A stretch of 57,218 bases of DNA from Tolypothrix sp. NIES-4075 (lineage in GTDB: Bacteria; Cyanobacteriota; Cyanobacteriia; Cyanobacteriales; Nostocaceae): contig NZ_BDUC01000016.1 of the NCBI RefSeq assembly GCF_002218085.1, positions 4,846 to 62,063 on the forward strand, in the 5' to 3' direction. This document shows, one piece after another, positions 34,150 through 44,066 of this stretch; within the stretch, counting starts at the first letter, position 1; every line of letters starts with the position of its first letter. The notes under the pieces are model-generated. The model was not told the DNA's origin, searched no databases, and was given only the letters and a program-made list of their open reading frames with translations. Made by a program: the position numbers and the translations under genes.

Positions 34150-36345
34150 TTAAACTCCCTCTAAGTGCAAAGTATGCAAATTACCTAGGGGAGTACCTGC
34201 AATAATAGTTAATTCATTTTGTGTAAGTGCAAAGGGTAGAGCAGAACCTTCCTCGTTAAAACTAGCAATGACTTCTTTCCTATTAAAGTCCCAAACTTTA
34301 AGAGTAGAATCTTCTGAAGCTGAGACAAGGTACTTCCCATTTCGTGATAAATTTACTCCGGTTACAGCACCTGTATGATCTGTTAAATTGTGCAGTTCAA
34401 TTCCTCTTTGCCAGTCCCAAATTTTTAAAGTGGAATCATCCGAAGCAGAAATAACATTTCTTCCACAAGGAGTTACAGTAACTGCGGTAACTCCTCTAGT
34501 ATGACTTTTCCAGCTACTTACTTCAGTACCTCTTTCCCAATTCCAAACTTTTAAAATCCCATCACTATCACCAGAGACAGCATGGCAACCATCTGGCATT
34601 AATGCTACTGACCATATTGGTTTATTGTGACCATTCAAAGTGCGTATTTCCTCTCCTGTTCGCCAGTTCCAAATTTTTAAGGTTTTATCCCAGGATACAG
34701 AAATAAGATGCTGTTCATTTAGTGTTACTGCCAAACTTGTGACACCCAGAGTATGTCCACTTAAAGTGCGTATTTCTTCACCATTCTTCCAATTCAAAAC
34801 TTTGATCGATCCATTTGCATCAGCTACAATAATATGTTGACAATCTGAAATTGCTACTAAGGTTTTGATTATATCATAACCACCACTTATTGTTCTCAAT
34901 TCCTTTCCACTCTTATAGTCCCAAACTTTGATAGTTTGGTCGTTGGAACAAGAAATGGCGTGTTTTCCATCTGGGATTTCAGCTATTGCTCTGATAATCC
35001 CCGTATGACCTGTTGATGTGCTTGGCAAATATCTGCTGTTGAATTGCCATATTTTGATTGTATTGTCATCAGAAGTAGAGATGATTTTTTTGCCATCAAG
35101 TGTTGTTGTTAATGAAGTAACGCTCTGGGTGTGTCCTTTGATTGTTGATAGTTCTTTACCTTTTCTCCAGTCCCAGATTGTAATATTGCTATCCCAGGAA
35201 GCCGAAATTAAATGTTTTTCATCTGGAGTTAAAGTTACTGCATATACAGGATTATTGCATTGCATTTTGTAAAGTTCTATTCCACTTTTTAAACTCCAAA
35301 CTCTCAAAGTACTATCATAAGAACCAGAGATTGCATACTTACCATCTTTTGTAACCACTACTGCTCTAACACAGATTTCGTGACCTTTTAAGATGTGTAG
35401 TTGTTCACCAGTTTTCCAGTTCCAGACTCTTAAGGTGTTATCGTCAGACGTTGAGATAACAAAACTACCGTCAGATGTCATCGATAGTCCCAAAACCCAT
35501 GAATTATGGCCTGTGAGTGTTCGTAACTCACTACCACTTTTTAAGTCCCAGACCTTTAAAGTCTTATCGTAAGAAGCAGAAATTGCATACTGACCATCTG
35601 GCGTGGTTGCAACATTAATTACGTCCTCAGTATGACCTATAAAAGTTTGTAGTTCACTACCATTTTTTAAAGACCAGATTTTGAGCGTAGCATCTGCTGA
35701 AGCAGAAATAGCACGTTGTCCGTCTGGTAATACTGCTACCGCATAAACAGCATCAGAATGGCCTCTCAAAGTAAGTAATTCTTCTCCGTTCTGTAAATTC
35801 CAAATTCCTAGTGTGCCATCTTCTGAAGCAGAAATAGCACGTTGTCCGTCTGGTAATACTGCTACCGCATAAACAGGAGCAATATGCCCAGTGAGCGTTC
35901 GCAGCAATAAACTGCTAGGCTTTATGAGACTGGGAGTTAAGGGACGCAACCAAGGTGAAGCTTTCCACTGTTTAGCCTGTTCGAGAATTTTCAGAATTTC
36001 AGAAGAGTTATAGGACATCAAACGACCGATCAGTTGCCCTGCTAATTGTGTTTCATCTTCTTCTAAGATATGAGATGATAACTGAAGTGCTCCTTGAATT
36101 AGTCTCAAGCTTTCCAGTTTTTCTTCAGAAAAAGCAAGATTATTATATTTAACTAAATTGTAATCTTCAATAATTTGCTGTGGTTGCCACTCTGAAACCT
36201 TTGCTTCAATAAAGCTAAAACTAGTTAGCAAAGATTCTAGTCGCTCGGCTTTAGATGCTTTGGCTAGATGAGTTGGTAGACTTGCCAAACTAGCTCGTTT
36301 TTGGTCAGGAGCCATGTTAGTTAACTTTTGCTCTATATCACTCAT
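34150..36345 (-). CDS. WD40 repeat protein with N-terminal STAND-associated helical domain
   Basis: 731 residues. The first ~160 form a helical domain (LASLPTHLAKASKAERLESL, WQPQQIIEDYNLV, LRLIQGALQLSSHILEE, TQLAGQLIGRLM) that in typical cyanobacterial NB-ARC/NACHT-WD40 proteins lies between the ATPase and the propeller. About 13 clear WD40 repeats follow (e.g. LKIWSLKNG, LRVWNWKTG, IKVWDYKSG), with a last degenerate blade, which suits two seven-bladed propellers. No ATPase or effector is on this chain. Two adjacent repeats share a DNA segment of over 50 identical bases, a sign of recent repeat duplication. Its start overlaps the upstream gene's end by 8 bp, so the two are translationally coupled. 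Probable sensor/scaffold for the NACHT protein encoded upstream. Confidence 0.9.
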   Translation of the reverse strand: MSDIEQKLTNMAPDQKRASLASLPTHLAKASKAERLESLLTSFSFIEAKVSEWQPQQIIEDYNLVKYNNLAFSEEKLESLRLIQGALQLSSHILEEDETQLAGQLIGRLMSYNSSEILKILEQAKQWKASPWLRPLTPSLIKPSSLLLRTLTGHIAPVYAVAVLPDGQRAISASEDGTLGIWNLQNGEELLTLRGHSDAVYAVAVLPDGQRAISASADATLKIWSLKNGSELQTFIGHTEDVINVATTPDGQYAISASYDKTLKVWDLKSGSELRTLTGHNSWVLGLSMTSDGSFVISTSDDNTLRVWNWKTGEQLHILKGHEICVRAVVVTKDGKYAISGSYDSTLRVWSLKSGIELYKMQCNNPVYAVTLTPDEKHLISASWDSNITIWDWRKGKELSTIKGHTQSVTSLTTTLDGKKIISTSDDNTIKIWQFNSRYLPSTSTGHTGIIRAIAEIPDGKHAISCSNDQTIKVWDYKSGKELRTISGGYDIIKTLVAISDCQHIIVADANGSIKVLNWKNGEEIRTLSGHTLGVTSLAVTLNEQHLISVSWDKTLKIWNWRTGEEIRTLNGHNKPIWSVALMPDGCHAVSGDSDGILKVWNWERGTEVSSWKSHTRGVTAVTVTPCGRNVISASDDSTLKIWDWQRGIELHNLTDHTGAVTGVNLSRNGKYLVSASEDSTLKVWDFNRKEVIASFNEEGSALPFALTQNELTIIAGTPLGNLHTLHLEGV

Positions 36346-38716
36346 CTCTAACTCCTTCTAAGCAAAGGAAATGTATACGTCCCGACAACTCACCTGCTAA
36401 AACTTTCATTCCATTCGGAGCAATGGCACAGCAGGTTAACTGGCTCTCTGCAACAAAACTAGCAATCATCTGCCTATTCTGCAAATCCCATACTTTCAAT
36501 GTGCAATCATCAGAAGCCGAGATTGCTAGTTGTCTAGCTTTTCTATCTGAGATTAAGGCTACCTCGTTGACACCAGCAGTATGACCTACCAAGTTAGCTA
36601 ATTCATAACCTGTTTCTAAGTCCCAAATTTTAAGAGTTTTGTCTTCTGAAGCAGAAACAACCCATCGCCCATTACTAGTGACTGCAACTTGATTGACCCA
36701 ATCAGTATGATCTTTCAGAGTAAGGAGTTTCTCTCCTGTTTTAAAGTTCCATATTTTTATAGTATTATCCTCTGAAGAAGATAAGATATATTGTTGATCT
36801 GGAGTTATTGTTACATTCAAGACTTCTGCCTCATGCCCTCTTAAAGCAGCAATTATTTCATAGGTTTTTAAATTCCAAATTTTTATTGTTTGATCATTAG
36901 AACCCGAAATAAGTTTTTCTCCATCAACAGTAATTGCAAGAGCATTAACCCACCCAGAATGCCCCTTGAACTCTAATATTTCTTGGACTATTTCTAAAAT
37001 TCCTTCTTGGCCTATTTCTACAGAAAATACTTTTACAGTTTCATCTGCATCAGTACATGGATAATAACCTACCAACTGATAACCTGCCTTCATAGATAGT
37101 TTCACGCGTGAAGGTGATATATTCAGTGTCTTTTGTTCATGGTTAGTTGTTAAATCCCAAACTTTTAACTCTCCATCATGTGCGGCAGAAATAACATGTT
37201 TCCCATTAGGGTGTACTACTATTGCACTTACTTTATCAGTATGTCCTTTCAGAGTGCATAGTTCTTTGTACGTTTTCAAGTCCCACACTTTTATAGTGGT
37301 ATCGTCAGAAATTGAGATAGCTTTCTGTTCATCTGAGGTAATTGCTATTTTATTGACTGCTCCAGCGTGATGTTCCCAAGGCTCATATTCCTTGATTTTC
37401 GCTAAATCCCAAATTTTAATAGTGTTATCCCAAGAACCAGAAATAATTGAGTCTCCGGCAGAAGTTACTGCTACTGTACATACATCTGTAGAATGATCTA
37501 CCAAAGTAGCCAACTCTCGACCAGTGTACAAGTCCCAAACTTTTAGGGTTCCGTCCCTAGAAGCAGAAACTGCTTTTTGCCCATCTGGAGTTACTGCTAC
37601 TGCATAAACTAATGAGGTATGACCTTTCAGAGTCATTTGTTCTTGACCAGTATGTAAATCCCAGACTTTTAGAGTTCTATCTCTAGAAGCAGAAACAACT
37701 TTCTGTCCATCTGGAGTCACTGCTACTCCCTTCACTTCTTCCTCATGACTTCTAAGAGTCCTTAACTCCTCACCCGTTGATAAATCCCAGATTTTTAAAG
37801 TTGTGTCAGCGGAGCCAGAAACAGCTTTTTGCCCATTTTGTATTAAAGCTATACTATTTACATAGCTGGTATGGCCTTTGAGGATAGCTAATTCCTGACC
37901 TGTTTCTAAGTCCCAAATTTTCATGTAGCCATCATTATCATTTGAAGCAGAGATTGCTTGATTTGTATTTTTGATTACAGCTATTGCAGTAATTGCTTCA
38001 ATATGAGCTTTAATTATATGTATAATCGTCTTGCTTTGGATATCCCAAATTTTTAAAGTGCCATCTTGTGCGCCAGATACTATCTGCTTACCATCAAAAG
38101 TTACTGCTACAGCACGAATACTTGCATCATTATCCCAAAGAGTTACCTCTTCTACACCTGTCACTAAGTGCCACAGTTTTATGTTTCCATCCTCACAACC
38201 AGACACTACATATTTACCATCTGGAGCAATTGCTACAGCAGTCACTCCATCAGTATGACCTTCTAAAGTGCGTAATAATGCTCCTTCTACTGAAGATAGA
38301 CTCCGTTTTAAAGGACGGAGCCAGGGGGTCACTTTACTTTGTCTAGCCTGGTGTAGTAGTTCTTGTATGAGGGGGAGTTTCTGTGAAGATAGGCGACCTA
38401 GTAACTGTTCGGTTAACTGTGTTTTATCTTTTTTTAAAACATGAGTTGATAACTGAATTGCATTTTGAATTAACCTTAAACTATCTTTGTGAGCAGTATT
38501 AATTTTAATATTTTTATTTTTCACTAACTCATAATCTTCAATTAACAATTGAGGTTCTAATTCAGATATTTTTGTATTTACAAAGTCAAAGTTAGCCAAT
38601 AAATATTGAAGTTGTTCGGCTCTAGCTGCCCTAGCTAAATGAGATGGTAAATTTATCAAAGTAGCACGCTTTTGGTCAGAAGGCATTTTAGCTAATCGTA
38701 TGGCTAAATTAATCAT
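36338..38716 (-). CDS. WD40 repeat protein with N-terminal STAND-associated helical domain
   Basis: 792 residues, a paralogue of the next protein. Helical domain to about residue 155 (LINLPSHLARAARAEQLQYL, FDFVNTKISELEPQLLIEDY, QLTEQLLGRL), then about 14 WD40 repeats (LEGHTDGVTAVAIAPDGKYV ... LKVWDLQNR) and a final half blade KVLAGELSGRIHFLCLEG. One blade is degenerate (VKVFSVEIG). Several repeats are near copies of each other (LKVWDLHTGQEQM... and LKVWDLYTGRELA...). Two full propellers are likely. It lies 143 bp after the transglutaminase-like/NACHT gene, in the same orientation, and overlaps the downstream gene. Confidence 0.9.
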   Translation of the reverse strand: MINLAIRLAKMPSDQKRATLINLPSHLARAARAEQLQYLLANFDFVNTKISELEPQLLIEDYELVKNKNIKINTAHKDSLRLIQNAIQLSTHVLKKDKTQLTEQLLGRLSSQKLPLIQELLHQARQSKVTPWLRPLKRSLSSVEGALLRTLEGHTDGVTAVAIAPDGKYVVSGCEDGNIKLWHLVTGVEEVTLWDNDASIRAVAVTFDGKQIVSGAQDGTLKIWDIQSKTIIHIIKAHIEAITAIAVIKNTNQAISASNDNDGYMKIWDLETGQELAILKGHTSYVNSIALIQNGQKAVSGSADTTLKIWDLSTGEELRTLRSHEEEVKGVAVTPDGQKVVSASRDRTLKVWDLHTGQEQMTLKGHTSLVYAVAVTPDGQKAVSASRDGTLKVWDLYTGRELATLVDHSTDVCTVAVTSAGDSIISGSWDNTIKIWDLAKIKEYEPWEHHAGAVNKIAITSDEQKAISISDDTTIKVWDLKTYKELCTLKGHTDKVSAIVVHPNGKHVISAAHDGELKVWDLTTNHEQKTLNISPSRVKLSMKAGYQLVGYYPCTDADETVKVFSVEIGQEGILEIVQEILEFKGHSGWVNALAITVDGEKLISGSNDQTIKIWNLKTYEIIAALRGHEAEVLNVTITPDQQYILSSSEDNTIKIWNFKTGEKLLTLKDHTDWVNQVAVTSNGRWVVSASEDKTLKIWDLETGYELANLVGHTAGVNEVALISDRKARQLAISASDDCTLKVWDLQNRQMIASFVAESQLTCCAIAPNGMKVLAGELSGRIHFLCLEGVRDE

Positions 38717-38859
38717 TTTTAAAACCTATCTAAGGTATGCAAATAATATCTTTACGTCAAAAAAATCTAAAACTATTTAGAGTCATATTTTAGTAATTTT
38801 ACTATTGAAATAAAGATTTTTGGTAAAGAAAAAGGAGAGCTTACCGAGCTTGGTATAAA

Positions 38860-40698
38860 TCATTCATCTCCAAACAAACCTTCCCACAGGTAATCGGCAA
38901 TCATAACATTAATAATCTTTATATCTACTCCAGCCGCTTGCACAATATCTTTGCGATTGAGAAAATCTTGAAAGCTAGTATGATAGATACTGTAGCAAGT
39001 TTGGTAATCGATTAGTTGCTCATGCAAAAACTGCTCCCATTCATCAAGAACATCCTGTACAGTAAGTTGATTCTCACTAGCGTATTTAGAAATTAAGTGA
39101 CGTGAGGCGGGTTGAAGAATTTCACCCAAAATATAAATAATTTTCAGCTTAGTGCGCGGTAATGGCTTGGCAGTCATACCCATACGTCGCCAGTGATCTT
39201 CATAGTAGCCCTCTAGACCTTTAGGTAAACTTTCGATGCTTAAGTCTTGGTAGAAGCCATCCTCAATTTGTGGCAAAACATAACGCAGGTACATGAAGTT
39301 ATTTTCGCTTTTGTCAGCTAGCTGATTAACGAACTCTTCAACTGTCATCTCCCGCCTATCAATCCACACCTGTAACTTTGGACGCCTAGTAGGATCCCAA
39401 ATGTAATTTTGCACATCTTGCCTGCTCTGGTCGCGGTATTCCATCAGCTTGAAGAGGTGCTGCGGTGCGTGAACCACAAAAGGCAGTGTTACTCTTCGTC
39501 GCGTCAGCAGGAAGTAGACGCCTTGGGGGAGGGAGGAGGGCAAGTAAAGGATGTTAGCACCAACGTCTTGGCTGGCTAAGTCCACCTCATCTAAAGCATC
39601 AATGGCAATTACTAATTTCCTACTTTCTGGCAGCTTGGGGCTAACTTCATCTAGCAACTGCGCCAAAAAGTTACCATCCCGCGTTGCTTCAGTTGGCAAG
39701 GATGGGTATGGTAGATCGTAGCGGTTGATGAGTTGCTTGCACACGCTTTCCAAGAATTGGGAAGCACGGTTAATGCTTTGCGATCGCACGTTAAAATGCG
39801 CTATACAGTCGTGTTCTTGAACATATTTGGCAAGTATTGCGCTTTTTCCTACACCGGGATCTGCTTCTATAGTGAAATAGCCGTTGAGTTGACTGTTGAT
39901 AAATTCTGCGATCGCGCTGAATACGTATTCTCGTCCAACAAAACCCTCTGTCTTATCAGCAATAAGGGACTGAAACTTATGAAGTGGAGAAGGGAGCACA
40001 AAATTTGAATTAGGGATATTGGCAGATTCGATTCGCCATTCGTAGTGTGCAACTGGAATATCAAGTGCAAAACGAAATGGTCTATCGGTTTGGTTAAGTT
40101 GTTCGCGACCAGCAGCAATTGCTCGCTCAAATGGCAGAATCCCATCTTCTGTTCGCCCCACTCCTTCTGGAAAATTCTTGGGTAGGCTTTTACTATAAGC
40201 AAAACCAGTACATTCAATCGCTATGTATACATCAGAAACAATTAATTCGCGTAGCTGCTCAACGTCTTCGAGTGGTTTATCTTTAAAGAGGTCCCGTTCA
40301 CGTCGATTAAAAATGTTCCAATCTCGTAACCCGTGGGTTAATGACACAGCCGCCAGCGCATGACCTTCGGTTACAATCAATAGTGGTAGTAAATCATTAC
40401 CTAAGCATAGCCCACAAAAAAGTGCAGCTAAATCAAGACAAGTTCCTTCACCTGGCTTATCAAGGATTTCTACGGGAGTGCGTATCCGTTGTTTGGCATT
40501 TGAAGGATGGTATTTTTCTGGAGTATATCGTATATTTTGCTCCACCAAGGCATTGTAGATGGCTTCGACTAGCTGGTAGCGTCCTTGGCTGCGAGCAATA
40601 TCTACTCGATTTTCGGGTAGCCTAAGGAACTCAACAGCTTTATTAGTGACAAAGCTCGCTAGACCTTCGCGGTTATATCTTGACCACTCCCATTCCAT
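38860..40698 (-). CDS. transglutaminase-like/NACHT NTPase (STAND-type) protein
   Basis: 612 residues. The N-terminal ~220 resemble the transglutaminase/cysteine-protease fold: Cys87 in GTCLDLAALF, His113 in EGHALAAVSL and an acidic residue in YIAIECTGFA (E161). A NACHT-type ATPase follows: FVGRE, Walker A EADPGVGKSAIL (K285), Walker B KLVIAIDALDEVD (about 361-373), then LLTRRR sensor and helical parts ending SIYHTSFQDFL, a motif seen just before the WD40 region in NACHT-WD40 proteins. There are no repeats on this chain; WD40 repeats are on separate neighbouring proteins. A putative protease-type effector or regulatory domain fused to a signalling ATPase, so an immune-like (STAND) role is inferred. 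Confidence 0.85.
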   Translation of the reverse strand: MEWEWSRYNREGLASFVTNKAVEFLRLPENRVDIARSQGRYQLVEAIYNALVEQNIRYTPEKYHPSNAKQRIRTPVEILDKPGEGTCLDLAALFCGLCLGNDLLPLLIVTEGHALAAVSLTHGLRDWNIFNRRERDLFKDKPLEDVEQLRELIVSDVYIAIECTGFAYSKSLPKNFPEGVGRTEDGILPFERAIAAGREQLNQTDRPFRFALDIPVAHYEWRIESANIPNSNFVLPSPLHKFQSLIADKTEGFVGREYVFSAIAEFINSQLNGYFTIEADPGVGKSAILAKYVQEHDCIAHFNVRSQSINRASQFLESVCKQLINRYDLPYPSLPTEATRDGNFLAQLLDEVSPKLPESRKLVIAIDALDEVDLASQDVGANILYLPSSLPQGVYFLLTRRRVTLPFVVHAPQHLFKLMEYRDQSRQDVQNYIWDPTRRPKLQVWIDRREMTVEEFVNQLADKSENNFMYLRYVLPQIEDGFYQDLSIESLPKGLEGYYEDHWRRMGMTAKPLPRTKLKIIYILGEILQPASRHLISKYASENQLTVQDVLDEWEQFLHEQLIDYQTCYSIYHTSFQDFLNRKDIVQAAGVDIKIINVMIADYLWEGLFGDE

Positions 40699-40778
40699 CC
40701 GCCTATCCGTAGTAGTGCTTGTCTGTAAATTGGTCTTAATTAATTTTACGTAATTTTACTTGGTAAAGCATGTTGGCA

Positions 40779-41887
40779 TCACGCACTCTCTAATCTTAGA
40801 AAATGCACCCTACCTGATTCTTCTCCAGCAACAATTGTCACATTGTCTTGAGCAATAGAACAGCAACGTAACGCACTTTCGCCGATGAAAGTGGTAATTA
40901 CTTGGCCACTTTCTAAATCCCAAACCTTGAGAGCGTTGTCATTTGAGGTAGAGATAGCACGCTGCCTATCAGGTGTTAATATTAGAGCATTAATCAGGTC
41001 AGTATGACCAGTTAAAGTTTTAAGCTCTGTACAACTCATTAAGTCCCACAGCTTAATTATGCCATCCTCTGCTCCGGAGAGTCCTGTTTGCCCATCTACT
41101 GCTAATGCTAACGCAGTTACTGATTTAGTATGACCACTGAATGTATAAATTTGGCTATCGTTATTTGTTAAATTCCACACTTTTACAGTGCCATCGTTAC
41201 AGCCTAAAAGCACCCATTGACTATCTGCTGCTATGGTAACAGCATTTACTGAAGTAATGTGAGTACTAAGCGTACGTAATAAGATACCACTATACAAATC
41301 CCAAAATTTTAAAGTCGAGTCTGAAGCGGAGATTGCCTGTTGACCATCTGCCATTACTGCGATAGCAGTTATTTCCCCAGTATGACCAAGCAGAGTAGAA
41401 ATGGTAATACCAGTGGCTAAGTCCCATAATCTAAGCGTACCGTCTTCAGATCCAGATAGTAATCGCTGTCCATCTGGTGTTACCGTTACAGCCGTTACTC
41501 CACTTTTGTGACCCATTAAAGTAAGCTGTAAAGCACCGCTAGTTAAGTCCCACAAATTTAAGGTGCAGTCGTCAGAAGCAGAAATAACTCTCTGCCTGTC
41601 TGGGGTTACAGTTATTGCCTTGACTGATTTAGTATGACCTGTTGGAGTGCTGTGTTTTGTATCTTTTCTCAAATCCCAAAGTTTAAGAGTGCCATCTTCT
41701 GAGCCAGACAGTGCGATGCTCCCGTCTAGAGTAACTGCTACCGTTAGAACCGAATTTGTATGACCGACTAAAGTACTTATTTCTTTCTTCTTCTCTAAGT
41801 CCCAAAATTTAAGAGTGCCATCTTCTGAGCTAGATACAACACGCTTTCCGTCTGGAGTTATGGCTACAGCATTAATCCATCCTCTAT
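40779..41887 (-). pseudogene. 3' part of a WD40 gene interrupted by an IS50-group element
   Basis: The frame is open from the IS border: GWINAVAITPDGKRVVSSSE, then about eight WD40 repeats (LKFWDLEKK, LKLWDLRKD, LNLWDLTSG, LRLWDLATG, VKVWNLTNN, IKLWDLMSC, LKVWDLESG) and the C-terminal blade VTIVAGEESGRVHFLRLESA shared with the 792-residue protein. The gene's 5' part lies beyond the IS, at 44102. An internal in-frame start (about 41672) could still give a ~297-residue propeller-only protein. Confidence 0.85.
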
Positions 41888-41922
41888 CTGACTTTTCACG
41901 GGATGTGGAAAAGAAAGAGCGG

Positions 41923-41943
41923 TTCGCGAATAATATTCGCGAA
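41923..41943. repeat. 21-bp palindromic repeat, copy 4
   Basis: TTCGCG-AATAATATT-CGCGAA, a fully symmetrical version, inside the left terminal inverted repeat of the IS50-group element. Confidence 0.85.
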
Positions 41944-42121
41944 CAAAATCGAGATAAGGCACTTACAAGTAATGAGATGTCCCGCCGTGTATAGCCATTG
42001 GTTAGTTGCGGATAGGGGCATCTGGGTTTGACGGCGGGACATTTTATTTTTTGGATCTCCCTAAAAATGATTGGGTGATTTCAGGTATTGTTCTTACCAG
42101 AGGTGAGTAGCATGGCTTTTT

Positions 42122-43546
42122 ATGAAAATATTAGAAACAAATCCGTACTCTTGTTGTGACTTTGGGGACAAACGCCTAACTCGAAGAGCGGTATCGATTG
42201 CCGAGTGTTTATTTGTAAAATATGGTCAACCGTTGTCCAAAATCTTTAAAAGTGCTAGCGACTTGAAACGCGGGTACGAATTTTTCGCCAATCCAAAAAC
42301 AACGTTTGAAAAGTTGACTAAACCTTGCTTTAAACAAACAGCAATCGAAATAAACGGCTTACCAGTGGTGCTTGCTGTAGGCGATACAACTTTTCTTGAT
42401 TACAAGAAAATATTGGATAAGCGTGATGATTATGGTCCTACAGGTAACGGTGGGAATGGGCTAATTTTACACAGTTCTTTAGCATTAGATCCGGACTTTG
42501 GTCAACCATTGGGGCTGTTGTGGGAGAAGCTATGGCATCGAGAGAAAAAAGCTTCACCACTACCGGGAGAAACACCCTCAAACAAGAAACAGCGATTAAA
42601 AAAAGAGCAAAAAATCAAGAGAAATAAGGCATTTAAGGAGAAAGAGTCTTATAGATGGGTTGAAGCTTTCTCAAAGATAGAAAAACTGTTTAAGGGTCTA
42701 GAAACAACCGTTAATGGTCTGTTATCTAGAATAATTCATGTTTTTGACCGAGAAGGTGATATTGCTGAGGTGTTTAGCCGAGTACGTAAAACTAAAAACA
42801 CAGGTGTAGTTGTCAGAGCCGCTCACAATCGGTGTTTAGAATCTGAGAATTCTCATTTATGGGAGTACGTCACATCCCAGCCAGTACAGTTTGTCACCAC
42901 GGTTGAACTATCTGAAACTAAAAAACGGAGTGCAAGAACTGCAACTTTAGAGGTTAGGTTTTGTCCGGTATCAATAAGTCCTCCAAAGCGATTAAAGTTA
43001 GAAGGCAGTTTCAATGTTTACGCGGTTTATGCACGCGAAATTGACGTACCAGAAAATTGTGAACCAGTAGAGTGGATGTTACTAACTACTGAGTCAGTAA
43101 CTACACAACAATTAGCCGCTCAAATTCTCCGTTGGTATACGTATCGTTGGCGAGTTGAAGAGTATCACAAGATTCTCAAATCCGGTTGCCAAGCCGAAAG
43201 CTATCGGTTGGCTGGTGAGAGTATGTCAACTATGCTGGGTTTTTTGACTGTAATTGCTGCCCAACTATTAAGAATGACTTATTTGCACCGAACTTCTCCT
43301 CAAAGTTCCGCAACAGAGGTGTTAACAAAAATACAGATGGACGTGCTACTTGCAAGTACCCCACCATTACTAAAAAAAGACGTAGAATTTACGATTGATT
43401 GGGCGATTAGAGCAATTGCACGCTTGGGAGGATACTTAGAACATAGGAAAAACAGTGCAATTGGGATACAAGTTTTATGGAGGGGTTGGCTGGAGTTAGA
43501 AACTTTGTGCCAAGGTTGGCTGCTACACGATAGATTATATTCTTAA
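42122..43546 (+). CDS. IS4 family (IS50 group) transposase
   Basis: An intact 474-residue Tn5-like transposase. N-terminal DNA-binding region (FGDKRLTRRAVSIAECLFVK, SASDLKRGYEFFANPKTTFE), first catalytic Asp in VGDTTFLDY, second in HVFDREGD, and the catalytic Glu in the YREK-type helix WRVEEYHKILKSGC. Ends with LGGYLEHRKNSAIGIQVLWRGW, typical of the group. No frameshift, and intact ends and target duplication surround it, so the element may be active. Start at the ATG just after the left repeat region. Confidence 0.92.
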   Translation: MKILETNPYSCCDFGDKRLTRRAVSIAECLFVKYGQPLSKIFKSASDLKRGYEFFANPKTTFEKLTKPCFKQTAIEINGLPVVLAVGDTTFLDYKKILDKRDDYGPTGNGGNGLILHSSLALDPDFGQPLGLLWEKLWHREKKASPLPGETPSNKKQRLKKEQKIKRNKAFKEKESYRWVEAFSKIEKLFKGLETTVNGLLSRIIHVFDREGDIAEVFSRVRKTKNTGVVVRAAHNRCLESENSHLWEYVTSQPVQFVTTVELSETKKRSARTATLEVRFCPVSISPPKRLKLEGSFNVYAVYAREIDVPENCEPVEWMLLTTESVTTQQLAAQILRWYTYRWRVEEYHKILKSGCQAESYRLAGESMSTMLGFLTVIAAQLLRMTYLHRTSPQSSATEVLTKIQMDVLLASTPPLLKKDVEFTIDWAIRAIARLGGYLEHRKNSAIGIQVLWRGWLELETLCQGWLLHDRLYS

Positions 43547-43596
43547 ATTAATGCATTGATTTTGCGATCGCTCTGGCTTTTTCTACAGGATAATGG

Positions 43597-43617
43597 TTCG
43601 CGAACGTTTTACGCGAA
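43597..43617. repeat. 21-bp palindromic repeat, copy 5
   Basis: TTCGCG-AACGTTTTA-CGCGAA, between the transposase and ORF B, ending 18 bp before the ORF B start codon. Confidence 0.85.
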
Positions 43618-43635
43618 GCAGCGGAATTTTGTTTT

Positions 43636-44037
43636 ATGCATGACAAACACAAGCTTTTGCCCCAAGAGGATTTGTCTGAGCGTATAGATCAAGTCTTTTC
43701 CTTGAAAGAGCGCCTTGAGCAAGAGATTCAAACCATACTTGCGAACGGTAAGATAGCTCCATCTGGATGTTGGATTGTCCGTTATCTCGCCACAGGACGA
43801 AAGGAAAAATATTGGTACTATAAACTACAAGCAACTGAGCCAATATTTCCCACAAAGACTAATGGTAAACTTTCTAAATACAAGCATTTAGGTAAAGCTG
43901 GTAGTAAAGCTTACTTAGATGCCGTTGGGCAAATTCTTAATCGAGCCAAAATTGAAGCACTAGATCGTTCCATTGAAACTCTTAAGCTTGGTTTAAAAGA
44001 TTTGGTTGAAGAAACTTCCAAATATAAGAAAGATTAG
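43636..44037 (+). CDS. small conserved protein of a palindrome-bounded cassette (copy B)
   Basis: 133 residues, homologous to the protein at 32825-33268; by eye close to half of the aligned positions are identical, so the two are not recent copies but have both kept an open frame and the same motifs (GCWIVRYLATG, KYWYYKLQA, GKLSKYKHLGKAGSKAY, NRAKIEALDRS). Only 18 and 8 bp separate it from palindromes on each side. It travels inside an IS50-group element as a passenger. Family not recognised; the basic, aromatic centre suggests nucleic-acid binding. It might bind the palindromes, regulate the IS or confer another benefit. Confidence 0.75.
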   Translation: MHDKHKLLPQEDLSERIDQVFSLKERLEQEIQTILANGKIAPSGCWIVRYLATGRKEKYWYYKLQATEPIFPTKTNGKLSKYKHLGKAGSKAYLDAVGQILNRAKIEALDRSIETLKLGLKDLVEETSKYKKD

Positions 44038-44045
44038 CTGACTGA

Positions 44046-44066
44046 TTCGCTAATATTATTTGCGAA
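44046..44066. repeat. 21-bp palindromic repeat, copy 6
   Basis: TTCGCT-AATATTATT-TGCGAA, with both arms changed at the sixth base in a not fully compensating way. It lies within the right terminal inverted repeat of the IS50-group element. Confidence 0.8.

Noticed and set aside
31177..44066. 21-bp palindromes as a CRISPR array or as REP/RAYT elements
   Set aside because: Copies are kilobases apart, not regularly spaced, and no Y1 (HUH) transposase or cas gene is present; the nearby small proteins lack the HUH motif.
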